A DNA stretch of 64,000 bases. Origin: Streptomyces sp. NBC_00483. Its GTDB lineage: Bacteria > Actinomycetota > Actinomycetes > Streptomycetales > Streptomycetaceae. The stretch's first letter is position 1; each line of letters begins with the position of its first letter. The notes under the pieces are model-generated. The model made no database searches, was not told the origin of the DNA, and saw only the letters and a program-made list of their open reading frames with translations. Of the stretch, positions 41,754 to 49,477 are shown one piece after another. The stretch covers positions 7,564,001 to 7,628,000 of the forward strand of contig NZ_CP107880.1 in assembly GCF_036013745.1 (NCBI RefSeq). Reading direction: 5' to 3'. The position numbers and the translations under genes are program-made.

Positions 41754-42188
41754 ATGACCGTTGTCCCCGCACAACAGTCAGGCGGCGGTGGTGGCACCAG
41801 CGGCCTGTACGACGTACTCGAACTCGTCCTGGACCGCGGGATCGTCATCGACGCGTTCGTCCGTGTCTCGCTGGTCGGCATCGAGATCCTGAAGATCGAC
41901 GTCAGGGTCGTCATCGCCAGCGTCGACACCTATCTCCGCTTCGCCGAGGCCTGCAACAGGCTCGACCTGGAGGCCGGGCCGAAGCGCAGTCCCGGACTGC
42001 CCGACCTCGTCGGTGAGATCACCGAATCCGGCGCGCGCGGCAAGTCCAAGGGCGCGCTCTCCGGTGCCGCGCAGACCGTCTCCGACGCCTTCAACCAGGC
42101 GCGCGAGGAGGGGCAGGCGGAGCCGAGGCGGTCCGGTTCCGGCGGTCGCAGGCCGTCGACGAGCCGTCGGAAGGAGGAGCAGGAGTGA
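41754..42188 (+). CDS. gvpA: Gas vesicle structural protein GvpA with long C-terminal extension
   Basis: The 144-residue protein contains the GvpA core at about residues 17-70 (LYDVLELVLDRGIVIDAFVRV, LVGIEILKIDVRVVIASVDT). This strand-turn-strand builds the vesicle ribs. Canonical GvpA is about 70 residues, so the remaining 75 form an extension that is first helical and then Ser/Arg-rich and basic (RRSGSGGRRPSTSRRK). GGGAGGG precedes the ATG, and an exact direct repeat CTACACAGAC lies upstream near 41716-41737. The stop overlaps gvpF by 4 bases. Confidence 0.93.
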   Translation: MTVVPAQQSGGGGGTSGLYDVLELVLDRGIVIDAFVRVSLVGIEILKIDVRVVIASVDTYLRFAEACNRLDLEAGPKRSPGLPDLVGEITESGARGKSKGALSGAAQTVSDAFNQAREEGQAEPRRSGSGGRRPSTSRRKEEQE

Positions 42189-42934
42189 GCGGCACATACA
42201 TCTACGGCATCGCGAGCACCGAACACCCCTCGCTGCCCGCCGGAATGGGCGGCATCGGTGAACCGGCCCGCGAAGTGCGCGTCGTGAAGGAGGGGCCGCT
42301 CGCCGCGATCGTCAGCGAGTCCCCGGAGAATCTGCGGCCCAAGCGCCGCGACCTGCTCGCCCACCAGAGCGTGCTCTCCGAGGCGGGCGCCGGGGGACCG
42401 GTGCTGCCGATGCGGTTCGGCTCCCTCGCCCCCGACGACGAGTCGGTGACGGCGGTCCTCGCCGAGCGCGCCGACCACTACCTGGAGCGGCTGCAGGCAC
42501 TCGACGGCAAGTCCGAGTACAACGTCAAGGCGCAGCACGACGAGGAAGCAGTGCTGCACCAGGTGATGGTCGACAACCCCGAGCTCCGCTCCCTGACCGA
42601 GGCCAACAGGAAGTCGGGCGGCGGCAGTTACGAGGACCGGCTGCGGCTGGGCGAACTGGTCGTGTCCGCCGTGCAGACCCGCGAGTCCGAGGACGCCGTC
42701 GAGCTCCAGCAGCTGCTGGAACCCACGGCCGCCGCGGTGTCGACGGGGCCCGAGAGCACGGGCTGGCTGGCCAACATCTCGTTCCTCGTCGACAAGAAGG
42801 CGGCCGAGCACTTCCTCGCCGCCGTCGAGGAAGTGCGACAGAGCCACTCCCACCTCGACATCACCGTCCACGGGCCGCTGCCCCCGTACAGCTTCGTCGA
42901 TCCGGGCCCTTCGGAGCCCGCGGCCACGGAGTGA
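42185..42934 (+). CDS. gvpF: Gas vesicle protein GvpF (GvpF/L family)
   Basis: The 249-residue protein has the two-domain GvpF/L pattern: an N-terminal YIYGIASTEHPSLPAG strand and LRPKRRDLLAHQSVL, then PMRFGSLAPDDESV, and a C-terminal HSHLDITVHGPLPPYSFV that closes the fold. GvpF binds GvpA and is part of the inner face or assembly machinery. A GTG start overlaps the gvpA stop (GTGA). A second family member, gvpL, is encoded later in the cluster. Confidence 0.93.
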   Translation: MSGTYIYGIASTEHPSLPAGMGGIGEPAREVRVVKEGPLAAIVSESPENLRPKRRDLLAHQSVLSEAGAGGPVLPMRFGSLAPDDESVTAVLAERADHYLERLQALDGKSEYNVKAQHDEEAVLHQVMVDNPELRSLTEANRKSGGGSYEDRLRLGELVVSAVQTRESEDAVELQQLLEPTAAAVSTGPESTGWLANISFLVDKKAAEHFLAAVEEVRQSHSHLDITVHGPLPPYSFVDPGPSEPAATE

Positions 42935-42938
42935 GCCC

Positions 42939-43163
42939 ATGGGCCTGATCTCGGAGGTACTGCTGCTGCCGCTCGCTCCGGTGCGCGGATCCCTGTGGGC
43001 CATGGAGCAGGTGCTCGCCGAGGCCGAGCGGCAGTACTACGACCCGGCGGCCGTACGGGCCGAACTCTCCCGCCTGGAAGAGAAGTTGGTGGCCGGTGAG
43101 ATCGACCAGGAAACGTTCGACCGCGTCGAGGACGAGCTCCTCGACCGTCTGGAGGGACCGTGA
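42939..43163 (+). CDS. gvpG: Gas vesicle protein GvpG
   Basis: The 74-residue protein begins LISEVLLLPLAPVRGSLWAMEQVL and continues with a helical YYDPAAVRAELSRLEEKL and EIDQETFDRVEDELLDRL, the standard GvpG pattern. It is an essential minor assembly protein in other organisms. It follows gvpF by 4 bases and its stop overlaps gvpY (GTGA). Confidence 0.92.
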   Translation: MGLISEVLLLPLAPVRGSLWAMEQVLAEAERQYYDPAAVRAELSRLEEKLVAGEIDQETFDRVEDELLDRLEGP

Positions 43164-43906
43164 ACCGAACAGCGCTCGGCCTCGCGATAGGGGCCGGTTA
43201 CGTCTTGGGACGTACGAAGAAGATGAAGCTGGCGATCGCCGTCGGCACGATGGTCGCGGGCAAGCGGCTGAACCTGAGCCCGCGTGCGCTCGGCGAGATG
43301 GTGACCACGCAGTTGCAGAACAACCCGCAGTTCAAGGAGATCGGCGACCAGCTCCGTGAGGATCTGCGCGGAGTAGGAAAGGCGGCCTCGGGCGCGCTCG
43401 TCGAGCGCCAGATCGAGGGCCTCGCGGGACGGCTGCACAGCCGTACGCAGGGCGTGCGCGACCAGATCTCGGGCGTCGCCCCTGACGTGGACGACGTGCG
43501 CGACGCCGGGCGGAAGGTCACCGGGGTCGTTCCTGGCTCCCGCGGCGCGGACGACGAGCGGGCCGAGGACGAGCCGTACGACGACGCGTACCCGGAAGAG
43601 GCCTCGTACGACGAGGACAAGGACCGCGACGACGCCTCGTACGACGAGACCGAGGACAGGAGCGAGGCCGCGGACGAGGGCGAGGCCGAGAACCGGAGCG
43701 ACGAAGGTGACGGCCGCCGTCGGCGGAGTCCCGCCCGGGCGAGCGGCTCCGGCGGGGAGAAGCGGGCCGCCACGGAGCGGGCCTCCGGCAAGGCGCCCGC
43801 CAAGAAGAAGAGCGCCGCCGCGAAGGCGACGGGCGGCGCGCGTGGCACCGTCAAGACCGGGCGCGCCGCGTCCGGCGCCGCGAAGGGAGGCCGGAGCCGT
43901 GGCTGA
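43160..43906 (+). CDS. gvpY: Gas vesicle cluster protein GvpY with acidic then histone-like tail
   Basis: The 248-residue protein has a short hydrophobic N-terminal domain (ALGLAIGAGYVLGRTKKMKLAIAV) and a helical middle (RALGEMVTTQLQNNPQFKEIGDQL). A very acidic Asp/Glu/Tyr stretch follows at about 130-185 (DEPYDDAYPEEASYDEDKD). The last part is a basic Lys/Ala-rich tail like histone H1 (GKAPAKKKSAAAKAT). It occupies the gvpY position known from Streptomyces clusters; function is unknown. It overlaps gvpZ by 8 bases. Confidence 0.8.
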   Translation: MNRTALGLAIGAGYVLGRTKKMKLAIAVGTMVAGKRLNLSPRALGEMVTTQLQNNPQFKEIGDQLREDLRGVGKAASGALVERQIEGLAGRLHSRTQGVRDQISGVAPDVDDVRDAGRKVTGVVPGSRGADDERAEDEPYDDAYPEEASYDEDKDRDDASYDETEDRSEAADEGEAENRSDEGDGRRRRSPARASGSGGEKRAATERASGKAPAKKKSAAAKATGGARGTVKTGRAASGAAKGGRSRG

Positions 43907-45032
43907 CAACAACAAGGCCGGCACGGGGGCGATCGGCGGCCTCGCCCAGAGCGCCGCCGCGGATCACCTCAAGTCCGAACTCCAGGAGTACCTCGCCGCG
44001 CAGGCCCAGCGGCTGCTGATGGGCGCGGGTCGCCAGCTCGGCGGGGCGACGGTCAAGCTCAATGACATCGCCCAGGGCAACAGCCCCGGCTTCGCGAAGC
44101 TGGCGCTCGACGGCGGCCGCAAGCTCGCCGAGGGCAAGGGCCCGGTGCGCAGCGCCGTGGAACTCGGCGCCGGACGCCTGAAGGACAACGTGAAGAACGC
44201 CTTCAAGGGGCTCGCGGGCGGCAAGGGGAAGAGCAAGGGCGGCGCGGGCAAGAAGCCCACCGTCATCATGGAGTTCATCGACGTGGGCGTCGATCTGCGG
44301 ACCGCCTACGACCAGTGGACGCAGTACCAGGAGTTCAGCACGTTCGCGAAGGGCGTCAAGAGCGCGAACCGGGCCGACGACACCACGTCGGACTGGCAGC
44401 TCAAGATCTTCTGGTCCAACCGGAGTTGGAAGGCCACCACCACCGAGCAGGTGCCGGACGACCGGATCCAGTGGACGTCGGAGGGGGCCAAGGGTACGTC
44501 GAAGGGTGTCATCTCCTTCCACCCGATGGCCGACCGGCTCACCCGGGTGCTACTGATCATCGAGTACTACCCGAAGGGCCTGTTCGAGAAGACAGGAAAC
44601 ATCTGGCGCGCCCAGGGCCGCCGGGCCCGCCTCGACCTCAAGCACTTCGCGCGGTTCGTGACACTGCGCGGCGAGGCGAGCGACGGATGGCGCGGCGAGA
44701 TCCAGGACGGCGAGGTCGTCCTCACCCACGAGGACGCGCTCGCCCAGGAGGAGGAGGCCGGAAAGCCCTCGGACGAGTACGACGCCGAGCACTCCGACTC
44801 CGAGGACGCCGAAGGGGCCGAGGGCTCCGAAGAGACCGGAGAGTACGGCTCCCAGGAGTACGAGGACGAGGACTCCGAGCGCGGGCCCGAGGACTCCGAA
44901 CCCTTGCCCGAGGAGGACGAGGGCGAGCTCGAGGACGAGGTCGAGGAGTACGAATCCGATGAGGAGCCCGATGACGAGCCCGAGCCGCCGGCCCGGCAGC
45001 GTCAGCGGGCCGGTGCCGGGGCCCGTCGATGA
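43899..45032 (+). CDS. gvpZ: Gas vesicle cluster protein GvpZ, SRPBCC domain with long acidic tail
   Basis: The 377-residue protein has an N-terminal helical region, a basic linker (GGKGKSKGGAGKK) and a SRPBCC domain at about 120-265 (MEFIDVGVDLRTAYDQWTQY, SWKATTTEQVPDDRIQW, VLLIIEYYPKGLFEK). Nearly 100 residues at the C-terminus are mostly Asp and Glu, then a short basic end. GTG 43899 follows GGGAGG and overlaps gvpY. An upstream ATG in the same frame would overlap gvpY extensively and is rejected. It matches the gvpZ position of Streptomyces clusters; role unknown. Confidence 0.82.
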   Translation: MADNNKAGTGAIGGLAQSAAADHLKSELQEYLAAQAQRLLMGAGRQLGGATVKLNDIAQGNSPGFAKLALDGGRKLAEGKGPVRSAVELGAGRLKDNVKNAFKGLAGGKGKSKGGAGKKPTVIMEFIDVGVDLRTAYDQWTQYQEFSTFAKGVKSANRADDTTSDWQLKIFWSNRSWKATTTEQVPDDRIQWTSEGAKGTSKGVISFHPMADRLTRVLLIIEYYPKGLFEKTGNIWRAQGRRARLDLKHFARFVTLRGEASDGWRGEIQDGEVVLTHEDALAQEEEAGKPSDEYDAEHSDSEDAEGAEGSEETGEYGSQEYEDEDSERGPEDSEPLPEEDEGELEDEVEEYESDEEPDDEPEPPARQRQRAGAGARR

Positions 45033-45571
45033 CGACGGCGAGCCGACATCCGGAGCCGTTCGGGGGTGGCGGCGGGGCCAACCTCGCCGACATCCTGGAA
45101 CGGGTCCTGGACAAGGGCATCGTGATCGCGGGTGACATCCGCATCAACCTGCTCGACATCGAACTGCTCACCATCAAACTGCGTCTCATCGTCGCCTCGG
45201 TCGACAAGGCCAAGGAGATGGGCATCGACTGGTGGGAGGACGACCCCGCCCTCTCCTCGGGTGCCCGCCGCAAGGAACTCGCAAAGGAGAACGCCGAGTT
45301 GAAGCAGCGGCTGGCCGAGCTCGAGGAGGGGAGCGGGAGCCGGCAGATCGAGGCGCGCGACGACGCGCGCGGCGAGAGGCGCGAAGAGAGGCGTGACGAG
45401 AGGCGCGGCGAGAGGCGCAGGGAGACCCGAGGAGAGAGCCGCGGAGACAGCCGAGCAGAGAGCCGCGGAGACACTCGTGGAGAGAGCCGCGGGGACAGTC
45501 GCGGGGACAGTCGCGGAGAGGGCCGCGGCGAGAGGCGTACTGAGAGGCGCAACGAGAGGGGGACGGCGTGA
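45029..45571 (+). CDS. gvpJ: GvpJ (GvpA paralogue) with Arg/Glu/Asp/Ser repeat tail
   Basis: The 180-residue protein has a GvpA-like core at about 18-62 (LADILERVLDKGIVIAGDIRI, LLDIELLTIKLRLIVASVDKA) and a WWEDDP element usual for GvpJ. A short coiled coil (KELAKENAELKQRLAELEEG) follows. The last 70 residues are a low-complexity array of GERR, GDSR and GESR units. Usual GvpJ is 110-130 residues, so the tail is an addition. It is coupled to gvpZ and gvpL by 4-base overlaps. Confidence 0.9.
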   Translation: MTTASRHPEPFGGGGGANLADILERVLDKGIVIAGDIRINLLDIELLTIKLRLIVASVDKAKEMGIDWWEDDPALSSGARRKELAKENAELKQRLAELEEGSGSRQIEARDDARGERREERRDERRGERRRETRGESRGDSRAESRGDTRGESRGDSRGDSRGEGRGERRTERRNERGTA

Positions 45572-46359
45572 CCACCGACGAGCCGTACGAGCCGCGCGAG
45601 CTGCGCTACGTGTACGCCGTGTGCCACCCGCTCGATGCCCCGCTCCAGGCCGAACTCACCGGCGTGGCGGGCGCCCCGCCCCGGCAGCTCGAGCACCAGG
45701 GCCTCGTCGCGGTCGTCGGCTCCGTGCCCGAACGGGACTTCGCCGAGGCGCCGCTCCACGCCCACCTGGAGGACCTGGACTGGCTCACCGAGACGGCCCG
45801 CGCCCACCAGAACGTGATCGCCGCGCTCACCACGGTCACCAGCCCGCTCCCGCTGCGCCTCGCCACGGTCTTTCGTGACGACGCGGGCGTACGGCTCATG
45901 ATGGAGCAGGAGGAGCGGCGCTTCCGCGCGGGCCTCGACCGCCTCGCGGGGCGCGTGGAGTGGGGTGTGAAGGTGTACGTCGAGGAGCCTGAGGCCCCCG
46001 CGCCCGCCGCTGGGCCGGCCACCTCCGGCCGTGACTATCTGCGCCGCCGCCGCGCCGAGCGCACCGCGCGCGACGACACCTGGCGGCGCGCCGAAGGCTT
46101 CGCACAGGAGCTGCACGACGAGCTGTCCCTGCACGCCGCGCACACCCGCGTGCACCCGCCGCAGAACCCGGAACTCTCCCGCGTCAGCGGCCTGAACGTG
46201 CTCAACGCGGCGTATCTCGTGGAACGTTCGGACGCCGAGGAGTTCGTGGAGCGGGTCGACGCGACGAAGGACCGCGAGCCGGATCTGCGGGTCGAGCTGA
46301 CCGGGCCGTGGGCGGGCTACTCGTTCACGGCCGACGACGATGAAGAGGGGCAGACGTGA
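45568..46359 (+). CDS. gvpL: Gas vesicle protein GvpL (GvpF/L family)
   Basis: The 263-residue protein has the GvpF/L layout: ELRYVYAVCHPLDAPLQAEL at the N-terminus, LTETARAHQNVIAALTTVTSPLPLRLATVF in the middle and LRVELTGPWAGYSF at the end. A His/Arg-rich helical insert (DYLRRRRAERTARDDTWRRAE) separates the domains. In characterised systems GvpL contacts several other Gvp proteins. It overlaps both neighbours by 4 bases. Confidence 0.93.
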   Translation: MTTDEPYEPRELRYVYAVCHPLDAPLQAELTGVAGAPPRQLEHQGLVAVVGSVPERDFAEAPLHAHLEDLDWLTETARAHQNVIAALTTVTSPLPLRLATVFRDDAGVRLMMEQEERRFRAGLDRLAGRVEWGVKVYVEEPEAPAPAAGPATSGRDYLRRRRAERTARDDTWRRAEGFAQELHDELSLHAAHTRVHPPQNPELSRVSGLNVLNAAYLVERSDAEEFVERVDATKDREPDLRVELTGPWAGYSFTADDDEEGQT

Positions 46360-46553
46360 CGGTCGTCGAACGGCGCGAGATCGCCCTGGTGGACCTCCTC
46401 GACCGGCTGCTCGCGGGCGGCGTCGTCCTCGCAGGGGACGTCACCCTGCGCATCGCCGATGTCGACCTGGTGCGCATCGATCTCAACGCCCTGATCAGCT
46501 CGGTGAACGAGCAAGTGCCCTCGCCCTGGCCGGAGGTGATGAACGATGAGTGA
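46356..46553 (+). CDS. gvpS: GvpS, small GvpA-family paralogue
   Basis: The 65-residue protein is a bare GvpA-type core: LVDLLDRLLAGGVVLAGDV followed by LRIADVDLVRIDLNALISSV. It has no extension. It is the third GvpA-fold protein of the cluster after gvpA and gvpJ. It is coupled to gvpL (4-base overlap) and to gvpK (8-base overlap ATGAGTGA). Confidence 0.9.
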   Translation: MTVVERREIALVDLLDRLLAGGVVLAGDVTLRIADVDLVRIDLNALISSVNEQVPSPWPEVMNDE

Positions 46554-46827
46554 ACGCCGCCGCATCGAACTGGAACCCGACACGGTCGAGCGCGACCTGA
46601 TGAAGCTCGTCCTCACCCTCGTCGAGCTGCTGCGCCAGCTCATGGAGCGGCAGGCGGTCCGCCGCTTCGACCTCGGTGATCTGACGGAGGACCAGGAGGA
46701 GCGGGTCGGTCTCACCCTGATGCTCCTGGAGGACCGCATGGAGCAGCTGCGGGAGCGCTACGGGCTGCGGCCCGAGGACCTGAACATCGACCTCGGACCG
46801 CTGGGCCCGCTGCTGCCCCGCAGCTGA
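46546..46827 (+). CDS. gvpK: Gas vesicle protein GvpK
   Basis: The 93-residue protein matches GvpK: RIELEPDTVERDLMKLVLTL, VELLRQLMERQAVRRFD, LTEDQEERVGLTLMLLEDRM and LNIDLGPLGPLL. It is a helical assembly protein and the last gene of the operon. The following 48 bases contain a short direct repeat (CAGCGGGACTTG, CAGCGGGGCTTG) and separate it from a convergent methyltransferase gene. Confidence 0.93.
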   Translation: MSERRRIELEPDTVERDLMKLVLTLVELLRQLMERQAVRRFDLGDLTEDQEERVGLTLMLLEDRMEQLRERYGLRPEDLNIDLGPLGPLLPRS

Positions 46828-46875
46828 ACCACCTTGTCGGCTGCGGGACTTACGGCATCAGCGGGACTTGTGGCG

Positions 46876-47697
46876 TCAGCGGGGCTTGCGGCAGAGGATC
46901 TCCCCGTGCAGCACGCCGAACCACGCGTCCTCGTGCGTGCCCCACTCGCGCCACGCCTGCGACACGGCCGTCAGCTGCTCCGGCGTCGCGTGGCCGCCGC
47001 CCGTCGCCCGCTCGGCGTACGCGGAGGCCAGCGTGCGGTCCGCCCACAGCCCGCTCCACCAGGAGATCTCCTCGGGCGTCGAGTAGCACCAGTTGCCGGC
47101 GGAGCACGTGATGTCCTCCTGCGCGAAACCGGCCTTCAGGGCCCATGACTTGAGGAAGCGCCCGGCGTCCGGCTCGCCGCCGTTGGCGCGGGTGACCCGC
47201 TCGTACAGGTCCAGCCAGTCGTCCATGGCGGGCAGCCGCGGGAACCAGGAGAACGCCGCGTAGTCGGACTCCCGCACGGCGATGTACCCGCCCGGCTTCG
47301 TCACCCGGCGCATCTCGCGCAGCGCCTGCACCGGGTCGCCCACGTGCTGGAGCACCTGGTGCGCGTGCACGACGCAGAACGTGTCGTCCGGCCAGTCGAG
47401 CGCGTGCACGTCGGCCGTCGTGAAGTCGACGTTGGTCAGGCCCCGTTCGGCGGCAGTGGCGCGCGCCTGGTCCAGGATGCCCTCGGCGTGATCGGCGCCG
47501 GTGACATGCCCGTCGGGGACCAGTTCGGCCAGATCCGCGGTGATGGTGCCGGGGCCGCAGCCGATGTCCAGGATCTTCATGTGCGGCTTGAGCGAGTCGA
47601 GCAGGTAGGCCGCCGAGTTGGCGGCGGTGCGCCAGGTGTGCGAGCGGAGCACGGACTCGTGGTGTCCGTGGGTGTATACGGCGGTCTCCTGAGGCAT
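46876..47697 (-). CDS. Class I SAM-dependent methyltransferase (UbiE/menaquinone type)
   Basis: The 273-residue protein has LDIGCGPGTITADLAELV near residue 43, GADHAEGILDQARA, the post-II region VVHAHQVLQHVGDPVQALREMRRVTKPGG and a long C-terminal substrate cap. This is the UbiE-like pattern; the substrate is unknown. It stands alone and is convergent with the gas vesicle operon. Confidence 0.87.
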   Translation of the reverse strand: MPQETAVYTHGHHESVLRSHTWRTAANSAAYLLDSLKPHMKILDIGCGPGTITADLAELVPDGHVTGADHAEGILDQARATAAERGLTNVDFTTADVHALDWPDDTFCVVHAHQVLQHVGDPVQALREMRRVTKPGGYIAVRESDYAAFSWFPRLPAMDDWLDLYERVTRANGGEPDAGRFLKSWALKAGFAQEDITCSAGNWCYSTPEEISWWSGLWADRTLASAYAERATGGGHATPEQLTAVSQAWREWGTHEDAWFGVLHGEILCRKPR

Positions 47698-47839
47698 GAC
47701 TCGGTCCCTTCGCGTACGGCGGACTGCCGGGAACGCCTGCCCCCGACGGTTCGATCACCGTACGCCCGCGAGCCGCATTGTGAGATACCCGTCTTGAATA
47801 GTGGACCGATGAAGGTTGCTGGAGGATCGCGGGATCGGG

Positions 47840-49384
47840 TCAGAGCACCGAGTGCGGCCGGTACACGCGCAGCCCCTCGTGCTCCTTGTCCACCCACAAC
47901 TCCCCACCGCACTCGGTGACTTCACCGTCGAACGCGAGGGGGGTGCCGGGTGCCACGCCGTCCACCCGCAGTCGCGTCAGGCGGGTCGCCGTGTGGAACG
48001 GCGAGCGGGACAGCGGCCCCGAGAGGGCCGCCGCGAGCAGCCGCACACCGGGCAGCCGGCCGCCGTCCACCGTGCGCACGTCGAGCAGGCCGTCGGCCAG
48101 GTTCGCGCGCCGGCCCGCGGTGAGGCCCATCCGCCGGTACGTGCAGTTCCCGGCGAACAGCAGCCACAACGGCCGCTTCCTGCCCTGCAGTTCGACGCTC
48201 AGCGGATGGTCGCGGCGCAGCACGTACATGGCCCCCACGACATCCGCGAGCCGTCCGCCGACCCGCCCCGACCAGCGCTCACGCTCCCGCACCAGCTCCG
48301 GATAGGCGCCCAGGCTCAGGGTGTTGAGGAAGATCCCGGAGCCGTGCCCGGACGAGAAGCGGCCCACGTCCACGGCGACCGCGTGACCGCCCTCGACGGC
48401 GCCCACCAGATCGCCGGTGTCCTCGATGCCGAGGTCGTACGCGAAGTGGTTGAGGGTGCCGCCGGGCAGCACCGCGAGCGGCAGATCGTGCCGGAGCGCC
48501 ACGCGCGCGGCCGTGTTCACGGACCCGTCGCCGCCCGAGATGCCGAGCGCGCGGGCGCGCGGCGCCGCCTTCTCCAGCTGCTGCTCGAGGTCGCCGCCGG
48601 TGCACTCGATGTATTCGGCGAGGGGCAGCGCGTCCCGCAGGGCCCGCACACGCTCCGGGGTGCCCGCCCCGGTGTTCACGACCATCACGAGGCCCTCGCC
48701 GCCCGGCAGCGCCGGCACGTCGTCCACCAGGGGACGGCCCGGCGCCGGCAGCTGGTCGCGGGTAGGCACCAGGCCGCGTACGGCGAACGCCGCACCCGCG
48801 CCGAGGGCCGCGCCCGCGAGGACGTCGGCGGGGAAGTGGGCGCCGGTGTAGACGCGGGAGGCCGCCACGGAGAAGGCCACGGGGGCGACGAGCGCGCCCA
48901 GACCACGGGACTCCAGGGCCACGCCCGTCGCGAAGGCCGCGGCGGAGGCCGAGTGCCCGGACGGGAACGAGGTCGTGAACGGCTGCCGCTTCAGCCGGCG
49001 GACCAGCGGCACCGGGTCGAGATCCGGCCGCGCCCGGCGCACCGAGCGCTTCCCGAGGGTGTTGATGGTGGCCGAGGCGAGCGCGAGAGAGGCCACTCCG
49101 CGCACGGCGGCCCGGCGGGCGCGCGGCGATCCGGACACCGCGAGGGCCCCGCCCACCGCGAACCACAGCACACCGTGGTTCGCGGATTTGCTCAGGCGCG
49201 GCAGGATCCGCTCGGCGCCCGGCCAGTTCGCTCCCGCGGCGAACTCGAAGACGCGCAGATCGAGTGCGGCGAGCCGGGCGCGCAACGTCGGGGGCGCGGG
49301 TGGCGTCGAATCAAGGAGGGGACCCGAGGTGAACGGCTTCAGCGAATTCATGGACTTCAAATTCAGTGACTTCAGGGGCGACAT
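47840..49384 (-). CDS. Fusion of PAP2-type phosphatase and diacylglycerol/sphingosine kinase-like domain
   Basis: The 514-residue protein joins two lipid enzymes. The membrane PAP2 phosphatase half (about 30-215) has the three active-site motifs: KRSVRRARP, FPSGHSAS and SRVYTGAHFPADV. The kinase half (about 225-514) has the nucleotide motif SGGDGSVN and PGGTLNHFAYDLGI. Together it could convert phosphatidic acid and diacylglycerol into each other or act on undecaprenyl lipids; the substrate is unknown. The start is uncertain: ATG 49384 and ATG 49351 are both weakly supported by ribosome sites. It is divergent from the ABC-F gene. Confidence 0.87.
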   Translation of the reverse strand: MSPLKSLNLKSMNSLKPFTSGPLLDSTPPAPPTLRARLAALDLRVFEFAAGANWPGAERILPRLSKSANHGVLWFAVGGALAVSGSPRARRAAVRGVASLALASATINTLGKRSVRRARPDLDPVPLVRRLKRQPFTTSFPSGHSASAAAFATGVALESRGLGALVAPVAFSVAASRVYTGAHFPADVLAGAALGAGAAFAVRGLVPTRDQLPAPGRPLVDDVPALPGGEGLVMVVNTGAGTPERVRALRDALPLAEYIECTGGDLEQQLEKAAPRARALGISGGDGSVNTAARVALRHDLPLAVLPGGTLNHFAYDLGIEDTGDLVGAVEGGHAVAVDVGRFSSGHGSGIFLNTLSLGAYPELVRERERWSGRVGGRLADVVGAMYVLRRDHPLSVELQGRKRPLWLLFAGNCTYRRMGLTAGRRANLADGLLDVRTVDGGRLPGVRLLAAALSGPLSRSPFHTATRLTRLRVDGVAPGTPLAFDGEVTECGGELWVDKEHEGLRVYRPHSVL

Positions 49385-49477
49385 GCGTGACTGGTACCCC
49401 GGCGAGGGGTCCGCATCCGGTGCGCTCAGGCCAATTCGTTTGCCCGTCACCCGCACGGGCGTCCAGAATGCGGGATC

